64,000 nt of DNA, from the NCBI RefSeq assembly GCF_001570365.1, contig NZ_BBYK01000059.1, positions 62,001 through 126,000 on the forward strand. Reading direction: 5' to 3'. Shown one piece after another: positions 18,911 to 27,541 of the stretch (positions within the stretch are counted from its first letter, which is position 1; each line of letters begins with the position of its first letter). The position numbers and the translations under genes were made by a program. Under the pieces are notes generated by a model. The model had not been told where the DNA came from, made no database searches, and saw nothing but the letters and a program-made list of their open reading frames with translations. The DNA is from Microtetraspora fusca (lineage in GTDB: Bacteria > Actinomycetota > Actinomycetes > Streptosporangiales > Streptosporangiaceae).

Positions 18911-19687
18911 CTAGAGTGCGACCGGGTTGGGGACGGCCCCGCCGTACCTGCGGTCGCGCTTGGCATAGATCTCGCAGGCCTGCCACAGGTCCCGGCGGTC
19001 GAAGTCGGGCCAGAGCTGGTTGAGGAAGACCATCTCGGCGTACGCGGCCTGCCAGATGAGGAAGTTGGACGTGCGCTGCTCGCCGGAGGAGCGCACGAAC
19101 AGGTCCACATCCGGGATCTCGGGCTCGTCGAGATAGCGGGCGAAGATCTTCTCCGACACCTTGTCCGGCTTGACCCGCCCGGACGCGATGTCCTGGGCGA
19201 GCTTGACCGCCGCGTCCACGATCTCGGCGCGGCCGCCGTAGTTGACGCAGAACTGCAACGTCAACGTCCTGTTGTCCCTGGTCATCTCCTCGGCGTCGCA
19301 CAGCTCGGAGATGACGCTCCTCCACAGCCGTCCGGGACGGCCGGCCCAGCGGACCCGCACCCCCATCGCGTGGAGCTGGTCGCGGCGGCGGCGGATCACG
19401 TCCCGGTTGAAGCCCATGAGGAAGCGCACCTCGTCGGGCGAGCGCTTCCAGTTCTCCGTCGAGAACGCGTACGCCGACAGGTAGGGGATGCCGAGCTCGA
19501 TCGCGCCCTCGATGACGTCGAAGAGCGACGCCTCGCCCATCTTGTGGCCCTCGGTCCTGGGCAGGCCGCGCGCCTTGGCCCAGCGGCCGTTGCCGTCCAT
19601 GACGATCGCGACGTGACGCGGCACGAGGTCGCGCGGGATCGCGGGCGGCGTCGCGCCCGAGGGATGCGGAGACGGAGGACGAACCAT
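18911..19687 (-). CDS. uppS: Isoprenyl (undecaprenyl-type) diphosphate synthase
   Basis: A 258-residue cis-prenyltransferase making the polyprenyl diphosphate carrier for cell wall synthesis. The family start [13 protein letters not shown], the [11 protein letters not shown] segment, and the C-terminal [16 protein letters not shown] and FLNQLWPDF motifs are all present. I start at ATG 19687 (MVRPPSP), which leaves a 31-base gap after recO; the frame extends into recO but that part is not family-like. It is co-oriented with recO, the standard actinobacterial pair. Confidence 0.95.
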   Translation of the reverse strand: MVRPPSPHPSGATPPAIPRDLVPRHVAIVMDGNGRWAKARGLPRTEGHKMGEASLFDVIEGAIELGIPYLSAYAFSTENWKRSPDEVRFLMGFNRDVIRRRRDQLHAMGVRVRWAGRPGRLWRSVISELCDAEEMTRDNRTLTLQFCVNYGGRAEIVDAAVKLAQDIASGRVKPDKVSEKIFARYLDEPEIPDVDLFVRSSGEQRTSNFLIWQAAYAEMVFLNQLWPDFDRRDLWQACEIYAKRDRRYGGAVPNPVAL

Positions 19688-19718
19688 GACCACGAGCGTA
19701 TTGGGTGTGACAGGGTCC

Positions 19719-20558
19719 TCAGGCGCGGAAAATGTGAGAGTTCGGTGTGGATTCCGCGCCGAATTCAGGCGGTGACGCCGCTCCGCGCTCCCCCGCCGAC
19801 GGCCACCACTCACGGCCGGACTCCCGCACGGACTCGCGCTCGACGTGGCGCAGCGAGCGGATCCCGTGCTCCAGGTGCCACTGCAGGTAGGCGGCCACGA
19901 GGCCGCTGCACTCGCTGCGGTGCCGCGACTCGGACGCGTCCGCCATGGGCCAGTCGCCGCGCAGCAACGCGATCATCAGGGCGATGGTCTCCGCCGCGGG
20001 CACCGTCGCGGCCGGCGGCCGGCAGCTTCCGCACACGACGCCGCCCGCCGCGATCGCGAACGCGCGTACCGCCTCGGCGCCGCATCGGGCGCACTCCGAC
20101 AGGGCGGGCGCGTACCCGGCCACCGCGAGGGAGCGCAGGAAGTAGGCGTCGAGCACCAGCCGGGCCTCGTGCTCGCCCTCGGCGAGGGTGCGCAGCCCTC
20201 CGACGAGCAGCAGGAACTGACGCAGGGCGGGTTCCTTCTCGCCCATGGTCAGCCGGTCGGCGGTCTCCAGCATGGCGGTCCCGGCGGTGTAGCGGGGATA
20301 GTCCGCTACCAGCGCCTCGCCGTACGGGCGGATGGTCTCGACCTGGGTGATCACGTCGAGGGAGCGGCCCTCGTGCAGCTGGAGGTCGACGTGGCTGAAC
20401 GGCTCCAGCCGCGCGCCGAAGCGCGAGGTGGTCCGGCGCACGCCCTTGGCCACACCGCGCACCTTGCCGGTGCGTTTGGTGAGAACCGTAATGATGCGGT
20501 CGGCCTCGCCCAGCTTCTGGGTGCGCAGCACGACGCCCTCATCCCGGTACAGGCTCAC
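19719..20558 (-). CDS. recO: DNA repair protein RecO
   Basis: A 279-residue recombination mediator with an N-terminal OB-fold ([24 protein letters not shown]) and a helical C-terminal domain containing a CARCGAE...CGSC zinc-type motif. It helps load RecA at gaps. The C-terminus is extended by about 40 polar residues. The start is GTG 20558. It is the first gene of the recO-uppS unit and divergent from the phospholipid synthase gene. Confidence 0.95.
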   Translation of the reverse strand: MSLYRDEGVVLRTQKLGEADRIITVLTKRTGKVRGVAKGVRRTTSRFGARLEPFSHVDLQLHEGRSLDVITQVETIRPYGEALVADYPRYTAGTAMLETADRLTMGEKEPALRQFLLLVGGLRTLAEGEHEARLVLDAYFLRSLAVAGYAPALSECARCGAEAVRAFAIAAGGVVCGSCRPPAATVPAAETIALMIALLRGDWPMADASESRHRSECSGLVAAYLQWHLEHGIRSLRHVERESVRESGREWWPSAGERGAASPPEFGAESTPNSHIFRA

Positions 20559-20790
20559 CAGGCCATCGTATGACCTCCCGCTGACTCCCCCCTGAGATCA
20601 CAAACGGTGAAATTTCGGTAATGATGCGGACTCGACGCTGACCGGACATCACCATCAACATGGACATTTCGGAACGGTCCCGGGAGGCTGGATGCACCGA
20701 CTTGACCGAAAGGTCACTAAGCTTTGCCCCCTGGCGGAACTTCCCCGCGCCTCTTCTAAAAGGCCCTGCCCCCGTGTTTGAAAGGGTGCC

Positions 20791-22380
20791 ATGACCCTCG
20801 TGGTCCTGCTGGGCTCATCGCCCGGCCCGATCGGTTCTCTGCCGCCGGGATCCGGCGGCCGGCCCGTCCTGCCGACGGACCTGAAGCTCACCTCACTCCC
20901 CGGCGCGCCCACGGCGTACGGCAGGCTGCTGGGGCAGGTGGCCTCGCTCGGCCCGCAGCCGGTCACGATCGCCCGCCCGGCCGACGCGTACGCGTACCGC
21001 GAGCAGGGCGGCCGGGTCGTCGAGAGCGCCGGCGTCGCCGAAGACCTGTGGGCCCTCGCCGACCTGGTCGAGCACACGACCGACAACATGCTGATCATGC
21101 CGGCCAACTCGTTCGTCCACGACGAGCTGATCTACCAGATCACCAAGGCGAAGCGCGCCGCGCTCGCGCTGATCGTGCGCGAGGAGCGGGACGAGAACGC
21201 GCCCGAGCCGCCCCCGATCGAGGAGGCCGAGCCCGAGATCGGGCGCGGCGTCCTGGAGGGCCTGCCGCAGCGCACCCGCGCCGGTCGCGGCCGCGTCACC
21301 TCGGTCGGCACGTCGTACCACGCCGTCACCCGGCCGAACGCGGCGCTGCTCGGGCCGATCCACCTGCACCAGCGGCACGCCGCGGTGCTCGCCGACGTCG
21401 CCCGCGAGCTGGCCGGCATGGCGCACCTGTTCGGCCCCGAGGACGACGTCACCGAGTTGCTCGTCCTCGGCCTGGTCCGGCGCGGCGTCTCGGTCGGCGT
21501 CCGCGGACGCCGCGACCTGTTCTACCGCCGCCTCCACACGCCGGAGGACACGGCCGAGGCCGAGCGGGACTTCGCCGGCTTCGACGAGGACCGGGCCCGC
21601 CTCGACAACGCGGTGAAGGGCGCCGACGGCTTCTTCACCACGTTCTTCGTCAGCACGTACTCCCGGTTCATCGCGCGCTGGGCGGCCCGCCGCGGCCTCA
21701 CGCCGAACCAGATCACCCTGGTCTCGATCTTCTTCGGCCTGCTGTCGGCCGCGTCGTTCGCCACCGGCACGCGGGCGGGGTGGATCGCGGGCGGGGTGCT
21801 CATCTACTTCGCCTTCGTCTTCGACTGCGTGGACGGGCAGGTGGCCCGGTACGCCAGGAAGTTCGGCGTGCTCGGCGCCTGGCTGGACGCCACGTTCGAC
21901 CGGTTCAAGGAGTACGCGGTCTTCGTCGGCCTTGCGGTCGGCGCCACCGTCTCCGGCCAGTTCGGCGACGGCGAGGGCGTGTGGACGCTCGCCTTGGCCG
22001 CGATCGCGCTCCAGTCGGTCAAGCACCTCCTGGACTTCTCGTTCGGTGCGGCCAACCGCCGCCGGGCGCCCGTCCCGCTGCCGACGCTCGAACTGCACGT
22101 CGCCAATGACCGCCCGCTGCGCGACGCCCTGGAGGAGCGCCGGGTCAGCCGCAGCACCGGCGTGCGCGGCCTGCTCAAGCTCTGGACCAAGGCCGGGAAG
22201 TTCCGTCCCGTCCACTGGGCCCGCAAGATGATCGTCTTCCCCATCGGCGAGCGCTTCGCCGCGATCGCGATCACGGCGGCCTTCTTCGACCCCCGCGTCA
22301 CCTTCATCACGCTGCTGATCTGGGGCGGCGTCGCGGCCACCTACACCCTCACCGGACGCATCCTGAGGTCTATCGCATGA
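20791..22380 (+). CDS. CDP-alcohol phosphatidyltransferase with N-terminal nucleotidyltransferase-like domain
   Basis: A 529-residue two-domain protein. Residues 1-270 resemble a sugar/inositol nucleotidyltransferase fold but lack the canonical GxGxR loop, so this half may be inactive. Residues about 285-529 are a membrane-embedded CDP-alcohol phosphatidyltransferase with the full catalytic motif starting at Asp345 (DCVDGQVAR, then GAWLDATFDR). The overall layout recalls bifunctional cytidylyltransferase/DIPP-synthase proteins. It should join a CDP-activated lipid or polyol to an alcohol; the substrates are unknown. The next gene overlaps by four bases and is its likely partner. Confidence 0.85.
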   Translation: MTLVVLLGSSPGPIGSLPPGSGGRPVLPTDLKLTSLPGAPTAYGRLLGQVASLGPQPVTIARPADAYAYREQGGRVVESAGVAEDLWALADLVEHTTDNMLIMPANSFVHDELIYQITKAKRAALALIVREERDENAPEPPPIEEAEPEIGRGVLEGLPQRTRAGRGRVTSVGTSYHAVTRPNAALLGPIHLHQRHAAVLADVARELAGMAHLFGPEDDVTELLVLGLVRRGVSVGVRGRRDLFYRRLHTPEDTAEAERDFAGFDEDRARLDNAVKGADGFFTTFFVSTYSRFIARWAARRGLTPNQITLVSIFFGLLSAASFATGTRAGWIAGGVLIYFAFVFDCVDGQVARYARKFGVLGAWLDATFDRFKEYAVFVGLAVGATVSGQFGDGEGVWTLALAAIALQSVKHLLDFSFGAANRRRAPVPLPTLELHVANDRPLRDALEERRVSRSTGVRGLLKLWTKAGKFRPVHWARKMIVFPIGERFAAIAITAAFFDPRVTFITLLIWGGVAATYTLTGRILRSIA

Positions 22381-23090
22381 TCACCCAGCCACAGGTCACC
22401 CCCACGCCCGACCCGGACGAGGAGCGGCGCCGCATCCAGACGGAGCGGCTGCTCGCCTACCGCGACGACGGCCCCCTGGTCGCCGCGCTCAAGGGCCGTC
22501 TCGGCCGCGGCCTGCCGCCCGTGCCCGCGGTGCTCGCCGCGCTGATCGCGATCATCGCGCTGGCCGTCACCGGCTCGCTCAAGGACGGCCCGATCCTGCT
22601 CGTCCCGGCGCTGGTGCTGGTCCTGCTGGTGGTGCCCAGCGCGCCGCGCGACCACCTCGGCCGGCTCGACTGGCTGACGCCGCCGCTGCTGCGCGGCGCC
22701 GAGTTCCTCACGATCATCCTGCTCGGCCTCGCGGCGGGCACGCCCAAGTGGCTGCTGTTCGTGCTGCTCTACGTCATCGGCTACCACACGTACGACACGG
22801 TCTACCGGACGCGGCAGAGCATCTGGCCGCCCACCTGGATCTTCCTGGCCGGGCTCGGCTGGGAGGTGCGTCTGCTCATCCTCGGCGTGGGCGCGGCCCT
22901 CGGGCAGCTCACCCTGGTCGCGGCGATCCTCACGGTCTACCTGTTCCTGCTGTTCTCCATCGAGAGCGTGGTGAGCTGGGTCGGCCTGGACAAGGCGACG
23001 GCGCAGGCCAACGCCGACCACGAGCAGGACCTGGAGCAGTCCCCCGAGGACGCCGCCGAGCAGGTCACCGGCGAGGCCGAGCACGCCTGA
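22377..23090 (+). CDS. DUF5941-like polytopic membrane protein
   Basis: A 237-residue membrane protein with about five helices and a polar acidic C-terminus. The segment DHLGRLDWLTPPLLRGAE is typical of the DUF5941 domain, which in other actinomycetes I recall as fused to the CDP-alcohol phosphatidyltransferase. Here it is separate but translationally coupled through an ATGA overlap. A role as accessory subunit in the same lipid pathway is inferred. A terminator follows. Confidence 0.75.
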   Translation: MITQPQVTPTPDPDEERRRIQTERLLAYRDDGPLVAALKGRLGRGLPPVPAVLAALIAIIALAVTGSLKDGPILLVPALVLVLLVVPSAPRDHLGRLDWLTPPLLRGAEFLTIILLGLAAGTPKWLLFVLLYVIGYHTYDTVYRTRQSIWPPTWIFLAGLGWEVRLLILGVGAALGQLTLVAAILTVYLFLLFSIESVVSWVGLDKATAQANADHEQDLEQSPEDAAEQVTGEAEHA

Positions 23091-23108
23091 CCGTTGCCCC
23101 TCCGTCTC

Positions 23109-23148
23109 CGGCCCCGTGCGATCGCGATCGCACGGGGCCGCGCGTTTT
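23109..23148 (+). terminator. Terminator after the DUF5941 gene
   Basis: A perfect 32-base palindrome (23109-23124 with 23125-23140) folds into a stem of about 14 bp and is followed by CGCGTTTT. It ends the two-gene operon. Confidence 0.85.
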
Positions 23149-23161
23149 CCGGCCGAGGCGC

Positions 23162-23647
23162 TCAGGCGGGGTGGTCGAGCAGGGCCCAGACGATCTTTCC
23201 CCGGCCCCTGATCAGGATCCAGCCCCAGGTGATGCTGACCGCCTCGATCAGGTGGAGGCCGCGGCCGGACTCCGCGAACTCGTCGTCGTGCGGCCCCGGC
23301 AGCGGCTCCCGCTCGCTGGGGTCGCGTACCGCGCAGAGCATGTGCGGCCCGTGGGTGAGCAGCCGAAGCTGGATGTGCGCGTCCGGAACGGCGGACAGCG
23401 CGTGGCGCAGGGCGTTGGTGACCAGTTCCGAGACCACGAGCTGCGCGTCGTCGATGAGCCCGGCCAGGCCCCACCGCCCGAGCGTGTGGGCGGTGAAGTC
23501 ACGGGCGGCGGAGGCGGAGGCGGTGTCCCCATGGAGCGCGCAGCTCGCGAACGGCGCGGATGATGTGTCGGCGCTGTCAGGACCGAACGCCGGCGTGGCC
23601 CACGAAGGTGCGGCGCCGGCTCTTCTGCCTGCCAGGTCTGCGGTCAT
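23162..23647 (-). CDS. RsbW-like ATP-binding protein (HATPase_c)
   Basis: A 161-residue GHKL-type ATPase domain protein. The N box ELVTNALRHA, G1-type VRDPSE and G2 ESGRGLHLIE are visible. The N-terminal 40 residues are variable and low in structure. Such single-domain proteins are anti-sigma-factor-like kinases or regulators. It is divergent from a DUF5753 helix-turn-helix gene, a pairing very common in streptomycetes and relatives, where the two act together in developmental or antibiotic control (family knowledge). The usual small DUF397 partner is not seen here. Confidence 0.85.
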   Translation of the reverse strand: MTADLAGRRAGAAPSWATPAFGPDSADTSSAPFASCALHGDTASASAARDFTAHTLGRWGLAGLIDDAQLVVSELVTNALRHALSAVPDAHIQLRLLTHGPHMLCAVRDPSEREPLPGPHDDEFAESGRGLHLIEAVSITWGWILIRGRGKIVWALLDHPA

Positions 23648-23924
23648 CGGATCCCTACGCGAGTCGTTGTCACATGGGTGCGCTGCCGCCGTCTATCGTT
23701 CCCTGAGCCTTGTCGGAGCAAGCGCGCCCGCACTCGCGAATGCGGGAACTTAGCCATGTCCTGCGTTGATTTACCGTAACCGTGACGTTGTCCGTCCGGA
23801 ACCGTCATCATCTCCTCGTCACTCTGACGAAATGAGACACTGTTCGACCATCGTCAGAAGCCGACTGCCATAGGAACCGTCAAAGCACAACGTTGTAGTA
23901 ATCCGTCCGCGCAATGGAGTCCAT

Positions 23925-24827
23925 GTGAAATCCCTGCAGGTCGCCCACGCCGATCCCCGATTAACGGGGCGCCCCCGAGGCGGGCCGACCGTGCTGCGCA
24001 TGCTGCTCGGAGCCCAGCTTCGCCGGCTCCGCCGGGAGAGGAACATCACGCCGGAGGAAGCGGGCCACGCCATCCGGGCCTCGCACGCCAAGATCAGTCG
24101 CCTGGAGCTCGGCCGGGTCAGCTTCAAGGAGCGCGACGTCGCCGACCTGCTCACCCTGTACGGCCTGGCCGACCCGGACCAGCAGGCGACGCTGCTCGAC
24201 CTCGCCCGGCAGGCCAACGCCCCCGGCTGGTGGCACAAGTTCACCGACATCCTCCCGCACTGGTTCGAGGTCTACGTGGGCCTGGAGGAGGCCGCCTCGG
24301 TCATCCGGACGTACGAGCTGCAGTTCGTGCCCGGTCTGCTGCAGAGCCCCGACTACGCCCGCGCGGTCATCCTGCTCGGGAACGCGGGCGCGCCCGAGGA
24401 GGAGATCTCCCGCCGCCTCGACCTGCGGATGCGCCGCCAGGAGCGGCTGACCGGCCCGGACGCGGTCCGGCTGTGGGCCGTGGTGGACGAGGCCGCGCTG
24501 CGCCGCCCGATCGGCGGCAACAAGGTCATGCGCCGCCAGATCGAGCATCTGATCGAGGCCACCGCCAACCCGAACGTGACGGTGCAGATCGTCCCCTTCA
24601 ACCGGGGCGGGCACTCGGCGGCGGGCGGGCCGTTCACGATCCTGCGCTTCGAGGAGACCGAGCTGCCCGACGTCGTCTACCTCGAACAGCTCACCAGCGC
24701 GCTCTACCTGGACAAGCCCGAGGAGACCGACGCGTACCGGCAGGTGATGAACACGCTGTGCGTGGAGGCGCGGCCGGCGTCGGCCACGCGCGCCTGTCTG
24801 GAGGAGATCCTCTCCGACCTGGAGTGA
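23925..24827 (+). CDS. Helix-turn-helix (XRE) regulator with DUF5753 domain
   Basis: A 300-residue regulator. Residues about 27-80 form an XRE helix-turn-helix (LGAQLRRLRRERNITPEEAG, then HAKISRLELGR); the rest is a DUF5753 sensor domain (YELQFVPGLLQSPDYARAV, VRLWAVVDEAALRRP, NVTVQIVPFNRGGHSAAGG). The start is GTG 23925 with GGAG upstream. It is divergent from the RsbW-like gene across a 277-base spacer that should hold both promoters. WhiJ-like regulators of this kind often sit in such pairs. Confidence 0.9.
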   Translation: MKSLQVAHADPRLTGRPRGGPTVLRMLLGAQLRRLRRERNITPEEAGHAIRASHAKISRLELGRVSFKERDVADLLTLYGLADPDQQATLLDLARQANAPGWWHKFTDILPHWFEVYVGLEEAASVIRTYELQFVPGLLQSPDYARAVILLGNAGAPEEEISRRLDLRMRRQERLTGPDAVRLWAVVDEAALRRPIGGNKVMRRQIEHLIEATANPNVTVQIVPFNRGGHSAAGGPFTILRFEETELPDVVYLEQLTSALYLDKPEETDAYRQVMNTLCVEARPASATRACLEEILSDLE

Positions 24828-24857
24828 TCCGGTTCCTCGCGGTGGGAGCCCGGCCGG

Positions 24858-25769
24858 TCAGGAGACGTTGGCGAAGAACGCCTCGCAGGTCTCGGTGAAC
24901 GCGGTGGCGCGGGCGGTCAGCCGCACACCGCGCATCGAGGCCAGGACGATGTCGAGGACCGGCACCTCCTCGCTGATCGGCCGGGAGACGACGTAGCCGC
25001 CGTCGTACGTCTGGTCCGTCGCGGCGCGCTGGTTGAGTATGGAGTAGCCGTGGCCTCCGGCGACCAGCGCCCGCACGGTCTCGTAGCTGGAGCTGCGGAA
25101 CCGGACGCGCGGCTCGACCGGGTGCAGCGCGCGGAAGTAGTCCCGGCTGTGCGGCAGGTCGAGCAGGATCATCGGCTCGCTGGCCAGCTCGACGAGCGAG
25201 ACCGCCTCCGCGTCGGCCATCGCGTGCCCGGACGGCAGCAGCACGTACGGCCGGACCCGGGTGAGGACGCGGACGTCGAGGTCGAGGGCGAGGTCGATGG
25301 CGTACAGCAGGGCGACCTCGCACCGGCCGTCCACGAGGGCGCGCTGGACGGCCGAGATCTCCCCTTCGGCGAGCGTCACCCGCACACCCGGGTGCCGGTC
25401 GGCGAACTGGCGCAGCAGCTTGGGCAGGTAGAACGGCGACAGCGTGGTGAAGCAGCCGACCGCGAGCTCGCCGCTCAGCGAGCCGGCCAGGCCGCGCGCC
25501 GACTCGGCGAGCGCCGCCGCGTGGGAGAGGAAGTCGCGGGCCTCGACGAGGAACCGCTCGCCCGCGCGGGTGAGCGAGAGACCCCTGGCGTGGTGCCGGA
25601 TGAGGAGCTGGACGCCGAGCTCCCGTTCCACCTGCGCGATGGCCGCCGAGATGGCCGACTGCGCCACCATCAGCTCTCGGCTGGCCGCGGTCATGCTTCC
25701 CAGCTCGGCCGCTGTCACGAAGTAACGCAGCTGGACGAGCGTGAAATTGACGTCCGCCACGTCACCCAT
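24858..25769 (-). CDS. LysR-family transcriptional regulator
   Basis: A 303-residue LysR regulator with the N-terminal helix-turn-helix (LVQLRYFVTAAELGSMTAASREL, in two parts around the recognition helix) and a LysR substrate-binding domain starting near residue 95. AGGAGG sits six bases before ATG 25769. Its target is unknown: the upstream side holds no intact gene on the divergent strand until the Lrp-like gene 318 bases away. Confidence 0.9.
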   Translation of the reverse strand: MGDVADVNFTLVQLRYFVTAAELGSMTAASRELMVAQSAISAAIAQVERELGVQLLIRHHARGLSLTRAGERFLVEARDFLSHAAALAESARGLAGSLSGELAVGCFTTLSPFYLPKLLRQFADRHPGVRVTLAEGEISAVQRALVDGRCEVALLYAIDLALDLDVRVLTRVRPYVLLPSGHAMADAEAVSLVELASEPMILLDLPHSRDYFRALHPVEPRVRFRSSSYETVRALVAGGHGYSILNQRAATDQTYDGGYVVSRPISEEVPVLDIVLASMRGVRLTARATAFTETCEAFFANVS

Positions 25770-25846
25770 TGTGACCTCCTGACCGTAGGGCGCTCGCAGA
25801 AATCACTTCAAGGCTGCGTCGCGGTTCCGGCTGGATTTTTCGCGTT

Positions 25847-25969
25847 TCAGACGTTCTCGCTCTGGAAGGTCCGTCCGCCGACGGCCACGTTCACGATCCC
25901 CCCGGTGAACAGCCCACGAACGGCTTCGACAAGATATCGGAAAGGCGCGAGCCTGGACAGGAGGTCGAG
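25847..25969 (-). pseudogene. Possible 3' remnant of an ABC-2 permease
   Basis: In the spacer between LysR and the Lrp-like gene, the - strand encodes LAPFRYLVEAVRGLFTGG followed by a short end and stop. This resembles the C-terminal region of DrrB-type ABC-2 permeases, where a similar segment precedes the last membrane helix. No start, upstream domain or final helix is present. A chance resemblance cannot be excluded. Confidence 0.3.
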
Positions 25970-26087
25970 CGCGTCCGAAGCCGCGGTATCGGCGGAACAC
26001 GCCCACCCGGGACGGCTGCCATGCGCCGGCGGGGACTCCACGGCGCCGATCGCGGGTTCCCGTGCGGTTCGCGGTATACAGGTCCGC

Positions 26088-26528
26088 GTGAAGTTGGACG
26101 GATTGGATCGCGCCATCATCGGGGTCCTCATTGAGGACGCCCGAGCGACATATGCCGAAATCGGTACTCAGGTGGGCCTGTCCGCTCCGGCGGTCAAACG
26201 GCGGGTCGACCGGCTTCTCGCCAGCGGCGCGATCACCGGGTTCAGCGCGCGGGTCGAGCCGTCCGCCCTGGGCTGGACGACCGAGGCGTACGTCGAGCTC
26301 TTCTGCCGGGGGAAGACGTCCCCCGCCGAGATCGGCGTGGCGATCGCCCGGCACCCCGAGGTGGTATCCGCCTGCACGGTGACCGGTGAGGCCGACGCGC
26401 TGCTGCACATCCGGGCCACCGACGTACGGGACGTGGAGCGGGTGATCGAGCGCATCGCGGCGGAGCCGTTCGTGGTCCGCACCAAGAGCGCGATCGTGCT
26501 CTCCCGGCTGATCGACGAGAAGCTCTGA
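26088..26528 (+). CDS. Lrp/AsnC-family regulator
   Basis: A 146-residue regulator. The helix-turn-helix (LDGLDRAIIGVLIEDARATY, then GLSAPAVKRRVDRL) and the RAM ligand domain (YVELFCRGKTSPAEIGVAIA, VTGEADALLHI) are clear. The start is GTG 26088; a TATACA hexamer ends seven bases before it and no ribosome-binding site is present, so the transcript may be leaderless. It directly precedes the arginine/ornithine genes. An Lrp-type gene beside rocD genes is also found in mycobacteria, so it probably senses an amino acid of that pathway. Confidence 0.9.
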   Translation: MKLDGLDRAIIGVLIEDARATYAEIGTQVGLSAPAVKRRVDRLLASGAITGFSARVEPSALGWTTEAYVELFCRGKTSPAEIGVAIARHPEVVSACTVTGEADALLHIRATDVRDVERVIERIAAEPFVVRTKSAIVLSRLIDEKL

Positions 26529-26689
26529 AACCTCGCCGCGCCGGGGCGCCCACGTGGTTAACGGATTGCCACAAAAACCGGGAATAACGCAACCGATCCA
26601 CGGTATGGCGCAATGGCGCGGCATTGGCCGGTCATGTCCATGTTTCTAGGCTGAGGAGCAGTTCAATCGCCTTCTCCCTGGAGTTCCGC

Positions 26690-27541
26690 ATGGCTCTTGC
26701 GACCCTGCCCGCCGCCACGAGCGGCGACCGGACGGGTACGGCGCGCCACTACCTCATGTGCCGCCCCGAGTTCTTCGCCGTGACGTACGCGATCAACCCC
26801 TGGATGGACCCTGACCAGGGCGCGGACACGGCTCGGGCCGTCCGGCAATGGGAGGAGCTGCGCGCGGCCTACGAGCGGCTGGGACACAAGGTGAGCCTCA
26901 TCGACCCGGTGGACGGCCTCCCTGACATGGTCTTCGCCGCGAACGGCGCCCTCGTGGTGGACGGCCGGGTCTACGGTGCCAAGTTCACCCACGCGGAGCG
27001 CGCCGCCGAGGGGCCGGCCTACCTGCGCTGGTTCGCCGACCGGGGCTTCGAGACGATGGCGCCGACGCACACCAACGAGGGGGAGGGCGACTTCCTCACG
27101 CTCGACGACGTGGTGCTCGCCGGCACCGGCTTCCGCACCGACGTGGCGGCGCACGTGGAGGCGCAGGAGTTCGTCGGCCGCCCGGTCGTCACCCTGCGGC
27201 TGATCGACCCGCGCTTCTACCACCTGGACACCGCCCTGTTCCCGTTGGACGGGCACAACGTCGCCTACTACCCGGGGGCGTTCTCCGAGGGCAGCCGCAA
27301 CGTGCTGCGGCGGATGTTCCCGGACGCGGTCATCGCCACCGAGGAGGACGCCGCCGTCCTCGGGCTCAACGCGGTCAGCGACGGCGCCAACGTCGTCATC
27401 AACGCCGAGGCGACCGGCCTCTCCCGCGAGCTGGAGCGGCTCGGCTACAACGTCGTCCCTGTCGAGCTGTCCGAGCTGCGCAAGGCGGGCGGCGGGCCCA
27501 AGTGCTGCACCCTGGAGATCCGGGAGGTCACGGGAGCATGA
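26690..27541 (+). CDS. Amidinotransferase-family arginine hydrolase (ArgZ-like or DDAH-like)
   Basis: A 283-residue guanidino-modifying enzyme. The entry segment LMCRPEFFAVTYAINPWM (residues 22-39), FAANGALV with Asn85, GEGDF near 131-135, His178 in FYHLDT and the Cys pair at 272-273 (PKCCTLE) outline the active site. Annotation as dimethylargininase would be usual, but the entry segment and Asn85 look more like arginine dihydrolases of the ArgZ/AgrE group, which make ornithine. The next gene, coupled by ATGA, is an ornithine aminotransferase, which fits an ornithine product. ATG 26690 has TGGAG six bases upstream. Confidence 0.85.
   Translation: MALATLPAATSGDRTGTARHYLMCRPEFFAVTYAINPWMDPDQGADTARAVRQWEELRAAYERLGHKVSLIDPVDGLPDMVFAANGALVVDGRVYGAKFTHAERAAEGPAYLRWFADRGFETMAPTHTNEGEGDFLTLDDVVLAGTGFRTDVAAHVEAQEFVGRPVVTLRLIDPRFYHLDTALFPLDGHNVAYYPGAFSEGSRNVLRRMFPDAVIATEEDAAVLGLNAVSDGANVVINAEATGLSRELERLGYNVVPVELSELRKAGGGPKCCTLEIREVTGA

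Noticed and set aside
18726-18914. A 62-codon + strand frame with a hydrophobic start
   Set aside because: No ribosome-binding site, no family and only weak codon bias; it overlaps the uppS end. It could be a remnant, but evidence is too thin.
18587-20350. Very long frames antisense to uppS and recO
   Set aside because: They are complementary-strand shadows typical of GC-rich genes; the - strand genes have clear families.
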